This document shows positions 8,222-16,466 of a DNA stretch of 64,000 nt, piece after piece. Numbering within the stretch: the first letter of the stretch is position 1; the number at the start of each line of letters is the position of its first letter. Under the pieces are notes generated by a model. That model worked only from the letters and a program-made list of their open reading frames with translations. It made no database searches and was not told where the DNA came from. The stretch comes from Polynucleobacter hirudinilacicola. GTDB lineage: Bacteria > Pseudomonadota > Gammaproteobacteria > Burkholderiales > Burkholderiaceae. The position numbers and the translations under genes were made by a program. Location of the stretch: NCBI RefSeq assembly GCF_002192535.1, contig NZ_NAIA01000003.1, positions 589,954-653,953 on the forward strand, written 5' to 3'.

Positions 8222-9669
8222 AACCAATTTGGATCGTCGATGATGACCAGTCAATTCGCTGGGTTCTAGAAAAAGCCTTGTCCCGAGAAAATATTCCGCA
8301 CAAGAGCTTCTCCAATCCCAATGATGTGCTTAATGCGCTTGAGAAAGAATCTCCTCAGGTGCTGATCTCCGACATTCGTATGCCACGCGGTAATGGTTTG
8401 GATTTGCTACAGCACGTCAAGCAGAGTCAGCCTAATCTGCCAGTCATCATCATGACTGCATATTCAGATCTGGATTCTGCTGTGTCCTCATTTCAGGGGG
8501 GTGCATTTGAGTATCTGACTAAACCCTTTGATGTAGAAAAAGCAGTTGAGCTGATTCATCGTGCAGTAGAGCAGGGAATCCGCAATGATTCAGGCTCTAA
8601 GGAGTTGGCAGCCTGGAGGCAGGATGCTACTGAAATCATCGGTCAAGCTCCTGCTATGCAGGAGATCTTCCGTGCAATTGGTCGCTTGGCTCAATCACAT
8701 GCTACGGTCTTGATTACAGGTGAATCAGGAACCGGTAAAGAGTTAGTAGCGCATGCACTCCATAAGCACAGCCCAAGAGCCAAGGGCCCATTTGTATCGC
8801 TCAGCACTTCAGCTGTTCCCAAGGATCTGCTTGAGTCAGAGTTATTTGGTCATGAGCGTGGCGCCTTCCCGGGTGCGCAGACATTGCGTCGGGGTCGCTT
8901 TGAGCAAGCCGATGGCGGAACCTTATTTTTAGGTGAAATTAGCGACTTACCGTTTGATTTACAGACACGTCTCTTGCGTGTCTTATCTGATGGTCATTTT
9001 TATCGCATTGGCGGACAAGATCCGATCAAAGCAAATGTGCGCATCATTGCCTCCACCCATCAAAATCTCGATACAAGGGTTGCTGCTGGACTGTTTCGCG
9101 AGGATTTGTTACACAGCTTGAATGTCATCCGCTTGCGTATGCCTTCATTACGCGAGCGTAGTGAAGATATCCCAACATTGGCAAGACATTTCATGTTGAC
9201 TTGCGCTAAATCTTTAGGGGTTGAGCCTAAGAAACTTTCTGATGAAGTCTTAAAAGAAATTGCGACTATGCCATTTCCGGGTAACGTTCGTCAATTAGAG
9301 AACCTTTGTCATTGGCTGACAGTCATGACGCCTGCAAATATTATTGGCGTCAGTGATTTGCCGGCAGACATCATGGCAGAAGCTGGTGAGCAGCCAGTCA
9401 TCTTGCATGGCGAGTCTTCTCCGGCAAACCCAGCAGCTACAAAAGTCGCTGCGGGTGATTGGGAGAGTGGGCTTGGACGCTTGGCTGCAAAGATGCTGCA
9501 AGATGGTGACAAAGAGGTCTACGATGCACTATGCTCACGCTTTGAGAAAGCAGTATTGCAAGCAGCGCTAGAAGTAACGCGTGGTCGCAGAGTTGAGGCA
9601 GCACAGCGCCTGGGCATTGGACGCAATACGATTACACGGAAATTGCAGGAACTGGGGATAGATGACTGA
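8218..9669 (+). CDS. ntrC: Nitrogen response regulator NtrC with a degenerate AAA+ core
   Basis: This 483-residue protein has the NtrC layout: receiver (DDD 8-10, phosphoacceptor D52, K102), AAA+ domain (about 140-380) and a Fis-type helix-turn-helix at the C-terminus (RRVEAAQRLGIGRNTITRKL). Walker A (GESGTGKE, 168-175) is intact. Several key residues are not: the sigma-54 contact loop reads GAFPGA (215-220) instead of GAFTGA, Walker B reads GGTLFLGE (233-240) with Gly239 for Asp, Ser196 replaces the usual switch Asn, and Ser300 replaces an arginine-finger Arg in the FREDLLHS segment. A classical sigma-54 activator should fail with these changes. It may act as a repressor or a sigma-70 activator, or be decaying. 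The frame is open, and translation is coupled to ntrB through ATGA. Confidence 0.93.
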   Translation: MKPIWIVDDDQSIRWVLEKALSRENIPHKSFSNPNDVLNALEKESPQVLISDIRMPRGNGLDLLQHVKQSQPNLPVIIMTAYSDLDSAVSSFQGGAFEYLTKPFDVEKAVELIHRAVEQGIRNDSGSKELAAWRQDATEIIGQAPAMQEIFRAIGRLAQSHATVLITGESGTGKELVAHALHKHSPRAKGPFVSLSTSAVPKDLLESELFGHERGAFPGAQTLRRGRFEQADGGTLFLGEISDLPFDLQTRLLRVLSDGHFYRIGGQDPIKANVRIIASTHQNLDTRVAAGLFREDLLHSLNVIRLRMPSLRERSEDIPTLARHFMLTCAKSLGVEPKKLSDEVLKEIATMPFPGNVRQLENLCHWLTVMTPANIIGVSDLPADIMAEAGEQPVILHGESSPANPAATKVAAGDWESGLGRLAAKMLQDGDKEVYDALCSRFEKAVLQAALEVTRGRRVEAAQRLGIGRNTITRKLQELGIDD

Positions 9670-10510
9670 TTCAATTCGAATTGCGGCGTGGAATGTGAAT
9701 TCCTTAAAGGTTCGCCTTCCACACGTCATTCGTTGGTTGCAGGATCAGGAAGCTAAGCAACAGCCGATTGACGCTTTGTGCTTACAAGAGCTCAAGCTCA
9801 CGGATGATAAGTATCCCCACCAAGAACTCGAAGCAGCGGGCTACCTTAGCTTGGCTGCTGGCCAAAAAACCTATAACGGCGTTGCTATCATCGTGCGCAA
9901 GGCAGCCCTTGCATCCATTGCCTCTGATGCCGCCACTAGTTTTCTGAAGCCGATCAGAAATATTCCCGCAAATACGGATGAGCAGCAGCGTATATTGGCG
10001 GCAACCATTCCGTTTGCAGGCACCAAACCTATTCGATTGGTCTCTGCCTACTTCCCAAATGGGCAATCACCCGATAGCGATAAGTTCATTTACAAACTTG
10101 ATTGGTTAAGCAAACTCCAAACTTGGCTAACGGAAGAATTACAGCAAAACCAACGCTTGGCTTTATTGGGCGACTTCAATATCGCGCCAGCAGATGCTGA
10201 TGTCCATGACCCTAAAGCATGGGAAGGACAGAACCTCGTTTCGCCACCAGAAAGAAATGCTTTCCAAGAATTAATCAATCTGGGATTCTCTGATTCATTC
10301 AGAATGTTTGAGCAAGCACCCAAAACATTTAGTTGGTGGGACTATCGGATGATGGGTTTCAGAAGAAATGCCGGTATGCGCATTGACCATATTCTCTTAA
10401 GCGAAGACCTGAAAGAAAAGTGCAGTGCTAGTGTCGTTGATAAAGAGCCCAGAACCTGGGAACAACCATCAGACCATGCGCCAGTGATCGCAACCATTCA
10501 AAAAACTTAA
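9662..10510 (+). CDS. xth: Exodeoxyribonuclease III
   Basis: This 282-residue protein belongs to the exonuclease III/AP endonuclease family. AAWNVNSLKVRLP near the N-terminus supplies the metal-site Asn, LQELKLTDDKYP the catalytic Glu, LLGDFNIAPADADV the catalytic Asp and Asn, GMRIDHILLS a further conserved Asp, and SDHAPV the catalytic His near the end. It incises DNA at abasic sites and degrades 3' ends in base excision repair. Its ATG lies 8 bases inside the end of ntrC, so it is probably co-expressed with that gene. Confidence 0.95.
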   Translation: MTDSIRIAAWNVNSLKVRLPHVIRWLQDQEAKQQPIDALCLQELKLTDDKYPHQELEAAGYLSLAAGQKTYNGVAIIVRKAALASIASDAATSFLKPIRNIPANTDEQQRILAATIPFAGTKPIRLVSAYFPNGQSPDSDKFIYKLDWLSKLQTWLTEELQQNQRLALLGDFNIAPADADVHDPKAWEGQNLVSPPERNAFQELINLGFSDSFRMFEQAPKTFSWWDYRMMGFRRNAGMRIDHILLSEDLKEKCSASVVDKEPRTWEQPSDHAPVIATIQKT

Positions 10511-10540
10511 GTTAAGACAACTTAAGCTACTCTCGCATCC

Positions 10541-11149
10541 ATGATGGCCATTTTGTACTCCTATCGAAGATGCCCATATGCCATGAGGGCTCGTATGGCA
10601 TTGAAATACTCCGGTATACAACTTGAGCATCGAGAGATTGCATTAAGAGATAAACCCAAATCGATGCTCCTGGCATCACCTAAAGGCACTGTTCCTGTGC
10701 TGTGTGTCGATGGACAAGTGATTGATCAAAGCTTAGACATCATGCATTGGGCCTTGGATAAATCCGATCCAGATGGTTGGAAGCATGTGGATGAGAAAGC
10801 TGCTAGCAGTTGGATTGAGAAAAATGATGGCCCCTTCAAAACTCTCTTAGATCAATACAAGTACCCCAATCGATACCCAGAGTTCAATCCAGAGGAGGTT
10901 CTCAGTGCCTCAATAAAGCTAATGCTAAAACCTATTGAGAGTGCATTACACAATCATGAATACTTATTAGGCAATAAGCTGTCTTGGGTAGATATAGCCA
11001 TCTTCCCATTCATTCGGCAATTTGCAGGTGTCAATCCGAAAACATTTGAAGCGCTGCCACTTCCTAAAACAAGAAAGTGGCTAACTCAACAGATAGAGTC
11101 TGAGCTCTTTAATTCCATCATGGAAAAGCATCCCACCTGGGTCGATTAG
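10541..11149 (+). CDS. Glutathione S-transferase-like protein
   Basis: This protein of about 202 residues has a thioredoxin-fold N-terminus beginning ILYSYRRCPYAMRARMAL, with a single Cys in a CPYA motif, followed by SPKGTVPVL (the cis-Pro region that binds glutathione) and an all-helical C-terminal domain with SWVDIAIFPFIRQF. This resembles GST or GrxB-like proteins. The substrate is unknown. ATG ATG at the start leaves a one-codon uncertainty. It is the last gene before a terminator at 11189. Confidence 0.8.
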   Translation: MMAILYSYRRCPYAMRARMALKYSGIQLEHREIALRDKPKSMLLASPKGTVPVLCVDGQVIDQSLDIMHWALDKSDPDGWKHVDEKAASSWIEKNDGPFKTLLDQYKYPNRYPEFNPEEVLSASIKLMLKPIESALHNHEYLLGNKLSWVDIAIFPFIRQFAGVNPKTFEALPLPKTRKWLTQQIESELFNSIMEKHPTWVD

Positions 11150-11188
11150 GTTGTTGCCTAGGAAGGCAATCTTTTGGGTCTAAATTGA

Positions 11189-11216
11189 ACCCCCAGCAGC
11201 AATGGTGGGGGTTTTG
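11189..11216 (+). terminator. Rho-independent terminator after the GST-like gene
   Basis: AACCCCC (11189-11195) pairs with GGGGGTT (11208-11214) across a 12-base loop, and a run of T begins at 11213. It separates the nitrogen block from the sulfatase cluster. Confidence 0.7.
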
Positions 11217-11268
11217 TCTTATAGGAATTAGCTTAGTTATTGAATAAAGTATTGATATAGTGTGATAT

Positions 11269-11290
11269 TCCATGGGGTATAAGGCATGGA
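11269..11290. promoter_or_regulatory. Inverted repeat upstream of the sulfatase cluster (possible operator)
   Basis: TCCATG and CATGGA flank a 10-base spacer about 50 bp before the first sulfatase. TTGAAT (11240-11245) followed after 17 bases by TGATAT could be a weak sigma-70 promoter overlapping this region. The arms are short, so chance cannot be excluded. Confidence 0.25.
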
Positions 11291-11336
11291 TTACAGGATT
11301 TGCATCCCCATATAGATTAAAAGCCAGGAGACAGAA

Positions 11337-12800
11337 GTGATATTAAAAAGAATACTAGTTGGGGTTCTATCTATTTCAATCCTAGCTTTACCAGCATTTG
11401 CACAGACCACTTCTGAGCCCAAAACAAAAAAACCAAACATTGTTTACTTTCTTGTTGATAACACTGGATGGGGGTCATTTGGCGTTTATGGTGGAACAGT
11501 GGCCACACCCAATATTGATAAGTTAGCTAGTCAAGGTATTCGCTTTAATAACTACAACGTTGAAGCTCAGTGCACGCCATCCCGTTCCGCTATCATGACG
11601 GGCCGTCACCCCGTTCGATCAGGAACTACTTCAGTTCCTTGGCCCGGTCAAGGAAAGGCTGGCATGGCGCCTTGGGAATACACCATTGCTAAGCTACTGT
11701 CTGATTCTGGCTATGCCACTGCTTTATATGGCAAATGGCATCTTGGAGATACCCAAGGACGTCTTCCTAATGATCAAGGTTTTGATGAATGGTGGGGCAT
11801 CCAAAATACTTGGTTTGAGGCAGGCTATACACAGTGGCCATTATTTAAAGAGAGCGGTCTTCCTGTGCCAATGATTTGGGAAGGCAAGAAGGGGCAGCAA
11901 TCTAAACCAGTGATGCCGCTTGACCTCAAGATTCGTCCAATCATTGATGAAAAGTACATCATTCCTAAGACCGTTGAATACATCAAGAAAAATGCAGCAG
12001 CGGATAAACCTTTCTTTGTTTATGTAGGCTACTCAGAAATGCATGAGCCACCCATGCCAAATCCAAACTTTTCCTTAAAGTCAAAAGCTCGTGGAGGCGT
12101 CTTTGCAGACTTAATTGCCGAGATGGACTATCGCGTGGGCCAAGTCATGGATGCTGTTAAAGAGGCCGGCGTAGAAGACAATACGATCTTTATTTTCAGT
12201 AGTGATAATGCTGGCGGTGGCGCAAGCCCTCAAATTGGTGGGGCAACCAATGGACCATTTCGTGGTGATTTCTTCAACACCCCATTTGAGGGAAGTATGA
12301 GAGTTCCTGCAATGATTCGTTGGCCAGGAAAAGTACCCTCAGGCGTGGTTACCGAGGAGATGTTTGCTGCGGTTGACTGGATGCCAACAATCGCCGGAAT
12401 GGTTGGTTCATCTAATTTAGTTCCTAAGGATCGACCGATCGATGGTATTGATGCCTCAAATTTCATGTTCGGAAAGAGCAAAACAACGGGTCGTGAATAT
12501 TATCCATTCTTTGGTATTGATGGTCAGTTGATGTCGATTAAATGGAAGATCTATAAAACTATCTACAGGTATGCGCAGTCTCCCGTATCTATACAGCAGC
12601 CCTTTGTGACGGCTCAAATACCGATGATTTATGACTTAAGTAGCGATCCGCATGAAGATAACAATCTCATGTATACGGATCTGACCTTAGGTTGGGTTTA
12701 TGCCCAGAACTTTAAATGGATTGACGGCTACGAGCGCAGTGTGAAGGAGTACCCCAATATTAAGGTCGGCGAAGACTTCAAGGGTTACCCGAAAAAGTAA
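11337..12800 (+). CDS. Exported type I sulfatase (first of tandem pair)
   Basis: This 487-residue protein has a signal peptide (residues 1-22, ending LPAFA) and a type I sulfatase domain. CTPSR (79-83) is the motif whose Cys is converted to formylglycine. GKWHLGD (Lys133, His135) and FSSDNAGG are further active-site motifs. The first metal motif reads VDNTGWG, with Asn42 where many family members have a second Asp. In RGDFFNTPFEG the Lys that usually binds sulfate is missing. It should hydrolyse a sulfate ester in the periplasm; the substrate is unknown. The GTG start is chosen because AGGAG lies at 11326-11330. It is followed by a related sulfatase, an outer-membrane protein and a maturase gene. 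Confidence 0.88.
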   Translation: MILKRILVGVLSISILALPAFAQTTSEPKTKKPNIVYFLVDNTGWGSFGVYGGTVATPNIDKLASQGIRFNNYNVEAQCTPSRSAIMTGRHPVRSGTTSVPWPGQGKAGMAPWEYTIAKLLSDSGYATALYGKWHLGDTQGRLPNDQGFDEWWGIQNTWFEAGYTQWPLFKESGLPVPMIWEGKKGQQSKPVMPLDLKIRPIIDEKYIIPKTVEYIKKNAAADKPFFVYVGYSEMHEPPMPNPNFSLKSKARGGVFADLIAEMDYRVGQVMDAVKEAGVEDNTIFIFSSDNAGGGASPQIGGATNGPFRGDFFNTPFEGSMRVPAMIRWPGKVPSGVVTEEMFAAVDWMPTIAGMVGSSNLVPKDRPIDGIDASNFMFGKSKTTGREYYPFFGIDGQLMSIKWKIYKTIYRYAQSPVSIQQPFVTAQIPMIYDLSSDPHEDNNLMYTDLTLGWVYAQNFKWIDGYERSVKEYPNIKVGEDFKGYPKK

Positions 12801-12837
12801 TGACTAGGTATTTAGACTAGAGAGTATGGAGAGATAA

Positions 12838-14349
12838 ATGGTATTAAAACAAATGTTGATTGGTATCTTATCCATTTCAATCGCTGCGCCTACCGTATTT
12901 GCTCAATCAGTCCCCAAACCAAAAAAACCGAATGTTGTTTTCATTCTTGCTGATAACGTAGGTTATGGAGACATGGGGCCCTACGGGGGTGGTGAGTTAC
13001 GAGGCGCTCCTACGCCACGCACTGAAGAATTGGCTAAGAGTGGACTGAAGCTGACCCAGTATTTGGTCGAGCCAGCATGCACACCATCTCGTGCTGCATT
13101 AATGACCGGGCAATACTCCATTCGCAATGGTTTATCACTTGTTGCAGAGACAGGAACTCCTAGTACTTTGCCAGGAAAAGCCTACACAATGGGTAAATTG
13201 TTTAAAGATGCTGGTTATGCAACCGCAATTTTTGGAAAATGGCATTTAGGTGCATCACCTCAGAGTTTGCCTGGCGCTCACGGATTTGATCAGTATTACG
13301 GTTTACCGCCGGATGTCTCTTGGGATTCTGCCACCTACGTCGCACAAGCTATACAAACACATTCCTATCCAAATGTTCCCGATAAGGTTTTATATGAAAA
13401 AGGACCTTGGATTACTCAGCAAAAGGGAAATGGACCGCTTCAGCGTGTGAAGCCATTTACGATGGAGGTCAGAGCAGAAATTGATAATGAATTGACTGAA
13501 AAATCAATTGCATTCATGAAGCAGGAGAATGCTGCTGGTAAACCATTCTTTCTTTATCTGCCGTTCTCAATGGGTCACTCACCCAATCTTTCCTCTAAAC
13601 AATTTGCAGGAAAGTCGCGCATTGGTCAATACGGTGACAAATTGATGGAAGGGGATTATCACGTTGGCCAAATCATGGATGCCCTCAAAGAAATGAATAT
13701 TGAGGACAATACTATTTTGGTTTTTGCTTCCGATAATGGCAGTACCGGACAATACATGATGACCTATGACCGATTGGGTCTTGGTGCTCCTGACATGGGA
13801 TCAAATGGCCCATTTCGAGGGGATCTAGGCGAGGCCACGGAAGGAGCTGTTCGGACTTTTTGCTTCATTCGCTGGCCAGGTCACATCGCCCCCAATACCT
13901 CTTCATATGCCATGTTCTCGATCATGGACTTTATGCCGACCTTTGCCGCTATCTTAGGCGCTAAGCTACCAACAGATCGAGCCATTGATGGAGTCAATCA
14001 ATTAGACATGCTTACTGGTAAGAGCAAAATAGGTAATCGCGAACATTTAATGTCATTTATTGGCGCAGATTTAGTAGCAGTTCGCTGGAAGCAGTGGAGA
14101 ATGTATTTTAGGGATATGAATCGCACGGGGACTGGACAGCAAATGCTGGGCGGCATCGCTGCTAATTCGGTTCCTATGTATTACCCAAAGATTTATAACA
14201 TCGAAATGGATCCGCATGAAGATTTACAGTTGGTAAATTACGAATCAATTTCAGTGAATGCTTTCAAAATAATTCAAGAGTATCTTGCCTCGGTTAATAA
14301 GTTTCCTAATCCCCCACCTGCTAACTTAACCAACTTTATTCAGCGTTAA
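12838..14349 (+). CDS. Exported type I sulfatase (second of tandem pair)
   Basis: This 503-residue protein has a signal peptide (residues 1-22) very similar to that of the gene before it, then a type I sulfatase domain. CTPSR (81-85) is the formylglycine site, GKWHLG supplies Lys134 and His136, and FASDNGS carries metal ligands. As in its neighbour, the early motif is ADNVGYGD (Asp39, Asn40), and the sulfate-binding Lys position in RGDLGEATEG is not Lys. The pair probably arose by tandem duplication and then diverged. AGAGAT precedes the ATG. It is 37 bp after the first sulfatase, within one likely operon. Confidence 0.88.
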   Translation: MVLKQMLIGILSISIAAPTVFAQSVPKPKKPNVVFILADNVGYGDMGPYGGGELRGAPTPRTEELAKSGLKLTQYLVEPACTPSRAALMTGQYSIRNGLSLVAETGTPSTLPGKAYTMGKLFKDAGYATAIFGKWHLGASPQSLPGAHGFDQYYGLPPDVSWDSATYVAQAIQTHSYPNVPDKVLYEKGPWITQQKGNGPLQRVKPFTMEVRAEIDNELTEKSIAFMKQENAAGKPFFLYLPFSMGHSPNLSSKQFAGKSRIGQYGDKLMEGDYHVGQIMDALKEMNIEDNTILVFASDNGSTGQYMMTYDRLGLGAPDMGSNGPFRGDLGEATEGAVRTFCFIRWPGHIAPNTSSYAMFSIMDFMPTFAAILGAKLPTDRAIDGVNQLDMLTGKSKIGNREHLMSFIGADLVAVRWKQWRMYFRDMNRTGTGQQMLGGIAANSVPMYYPKIYNIEMDPHEDLQLVNYESISVNAFKIIQEYLASVNKFPNPPPANLTNFIQR

Positions 14350-14362
14350 GAGGGAATGTTGA

Positions 14363-15331
14363 GTGCATAGCCACCTCCGTGAAAGAAGTTTAGGGATTTT
14401 CTCTAAACTTCTTTTGATTTCAATTGGCTTGTTTTCATCACAATCAGTATTGGCTGATGAGGGCGGCGTCCCATTCTGGATGTCGGGTCAGTACGCCAGT
14501 ATGGCTGCAGTGCCATCACAACCTGGATGGTCATTGGTATTGATGCCTTATATCTATAGCGGTAGTGCAGATAAGTCAAAAAACTTTCAACATGGTCAAA
14601 GCATTAATGCTGGCTTGAGTGCTAGAGAATCCATTTTCTTATTTCAGTTGGGATACTCGGCAGAAGAAAAGATCTTGGGTGGACAGCCTTATGTAGGAAT
14701 AGGTTGGGGCCCTGGATCGAATACCACTACTGCATTTGCAAGTGTCTCGAGTGTTAATACTGAATTTAATAAAGCAAATTCGGTAACGGGAAGTACTGAT
14801 ATATATCCCCTAGCCAGTTTGGCTTGGAACAAAGGCAATAATAATTTCATGACCTATGTGACTGGCGATATACCAGTGGGCACCTATAGTTCAACTAGTC
14901 TTTCTAGTATTGGCATTGGTCATGCTGCAATGGATGCGGGCGGTGGCTACACTTACTTGAATAACACTACCGGTCTTGAATTCTCCAGCGTAGTGGGTGC
15001 GACCTATAACTGGATGAATAATCAAACCAATTATAAGAACGGCATCGACTCCCATTTGGATTGGTCTCTCTCTCAATTTGTATCGCAAAGCTGGCAGGTT
15101 GGTATAGCGGGATATGTTTACTATCAACTCACTGCCGACTCCGGAAGTGGGGCTAGGTTGGGTGCCTTCAAGTCCCAGGTTGCAGCTATTGGTCCGCAAA
15201 TTGGATATCTATTTAATATCGGTAAAAAGCAGGCTTATATCAATCTACGGGCATACAAAGAGTTTTGGGCTCAAAATCGGGTTGAGGGATACGCAATGAT
15301 TTCAACCATCAGCATTCCATTAGGAAAGTAG
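14363..15331 (+). CDS. Outer-membrane beta-barrel, MetA-pathway transporter-like
   Basis: This 322-residue protein has a signal peptide ending SQSVLA (cleavage near residue 31). The mature part is built from alternating amphipathic strands rich in aromatic residues and Gly, with an end (YAMISTISIPL) typical of an outer-membrane barrel. It resembles the family of outer-membrane proteins annotated as phenol-degradation MetA-like transporters, which are thought to take up small molecules. The GTG start follows AGAGGGA by 7 bases. Placed between two sulfatases and a sulfatase maturase, it may admit the sulfated substrate; that is inference. Confidence 0.65.
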   Translation: MHSHLRERSLGIFSKLLLISIGLFSSQSVLADEGGVPFWMSGQYASMAAVPSQPGWSLVLMPYIYSGSADKSKNFQHGQSINAGLSARESIFLFQLGYSAEEKILGGQPYVGIGWGPGSNTTTAFASVSSVNTEFNKANSVTGSTDIYPLASLAWNKGNNNFMTYVTGDIPVGTYSSTSLSSIGIGHAAMDAGGGYTYLNNTTGLEFSSVVGATYNWMNNQTNYKNGIDSHLDWSLSQFVSQSWQVGIAGYVYYQLTADSGSGARLGAFKSQVAAIGPQIGYLFNIGKKQAYINLRAYKEFWAQNRVEGYAMISTISIPLGK

Positions 15332-15338
15332 TAATTCG

Positions 15339-16463
15339 ATGAATATGCGTCGCATAGGTATTTTGATTGCAGTAGTTGGAGTTTTGGGAATCAGCGCATA
15401 TCTTGTCTGGAGTAACTTCTTTTCAAAACCTCAGCAGGCAGCCCCTCAAATTCTTCTGGGTGATGGCGTAAAGGGCCCCAAAGGAATGGCCTGGATTCCT
15501 GGCGGTGAATTTTTAATGGGTAGCGATCATCAAAAAGCGCAAGCTAACGAGCGGCCAACTCATAAAGTCAAAGTATCTGGATTTTGGATGGACACGACTC
15601 ATGTCACCAACGATCAATTTGCACAATTTGTAAAAGAGACCAATTACAAAACGACTGCAGAGCAAATTCCCGATTGGGAAACCATTCGCGTACAACTTCC
15701 ACCGGGAACACCGAAGCCACCGGCTTCAGTCTTTGTGCCTGGCGCCATGGTTTTTGTTGGTACCAAAGCAAAAGTAAATCTCAATGATTACTCGCAGTGG
15801 TGGGCATACATTCCGGGTGCAAGCTGGAAGCATCCAACTGGACCTCAGAGTAATATTGATGGCAAAGGGAATCATCCGGTGGTTCAGATCAGTTACGAAG
15901 ATGCATTGGCTTATGCAAAGTGGGCTGGTAAGAGGTTGCCCACTGAGGCAGAGTGGGAGTTTGCAGCTCGCGGTGGCTTAAACCAGGCTACCTATGTGTG
16001 GGGTGATCAGCTAGAGCAGGAGGGAAAACTGCCAACCAATATTTGGGATGTCAAAAAGCAAGCATTTCCTGTGGTGAGTCCAAAAGCTGGTGGAGCGATT
16101 GGCACTAGTGCCGTAGGAACTTTTCCTCAAAATGGCTACGGTTTATTTGACATGACAGGTAATGCCTGGCAGTGGGTTGCTGATTGGTATCGCGCTGATT
16201 ACTTTGTGCTGCAGGCTAAAGAGCATGGCAACAACATGATTAATAATCCCAAGGGGCCAACGAGCTCTTATGACCCTGATGACTATGGTGTTCCACCCAA
16301 TGCTCCGAAGCGAGTCATTCGGGGCGGGTCATTTTTATGTAATGAAGATTACTGCCAATCCTATCGTCCTAGCGCTCGCCGTGGAGCAGATCCCTTTAGC
16401 CCAATGTCGCATTTAGGATTTAGACTGGCCAAGGATACTCAGAGTGACCCAGTCACTCGCTAG
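15339..16463 (+). CDS. Membrane-anchored formylglycine-generating enzyme-like protein (SUMF1 family)
   Basis: This 374-residue protein has an N-terminal membrane segment (residues about 5-27) with positive residues before it, so the domain should face the periplasm. The rest is an FGE-sulfatase (SUMF1) domain: MAWIPGGEFLMGSD, GKRLPTEAEWEFAARGG, NAWQWVADWY and RVIRGGSFLCNEDYC. Cys334 and Cys339 in CNEDYC match the copper-binding Cys pair of true formylglycine-generating enzymes, so this is more than a generic SUMF1-fold protein. It should oxidise the CTPSR cysteine of the two sulfatases encoded just upstream. Its stop is 3 bp from the stop of the convergent prlC. Confidence 0.82.
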   Translation: MNMRRIGILIAVVGVLGISAYLVWSNFFSKPQQAAPQILLGDGVKGPKGMAWIPGGEFLMGSDHQKAQANERPTHKVKVSGFWMDTTHVTNDQFAQFVKETNYKTTAEQIPDWETIRVQLPPGTPKPPASVFVPGAMVFVGTKAKVNLNDYSQWWAYIPGASWKHPTGPQSNIDGKGNHPVVQISYEDALAYAKWAGKRLPTEAEWEFAARGGLNQATYVWGDQLEQEGKLPTNIWDVKKQAFPVVSPKAGGAIGTSAVGTFPQNGYGLFDMTGNAWQWVADWYRADYFVLQAKEHGNNMINNPKGPTSSYDPDDYGVPPNAPKRVIRGGSFLCNEDYCQSYRPSARRGADPFSPMSHLGFRLAKDTQSDPVTR

Positions 16464-16466
16464 CGA

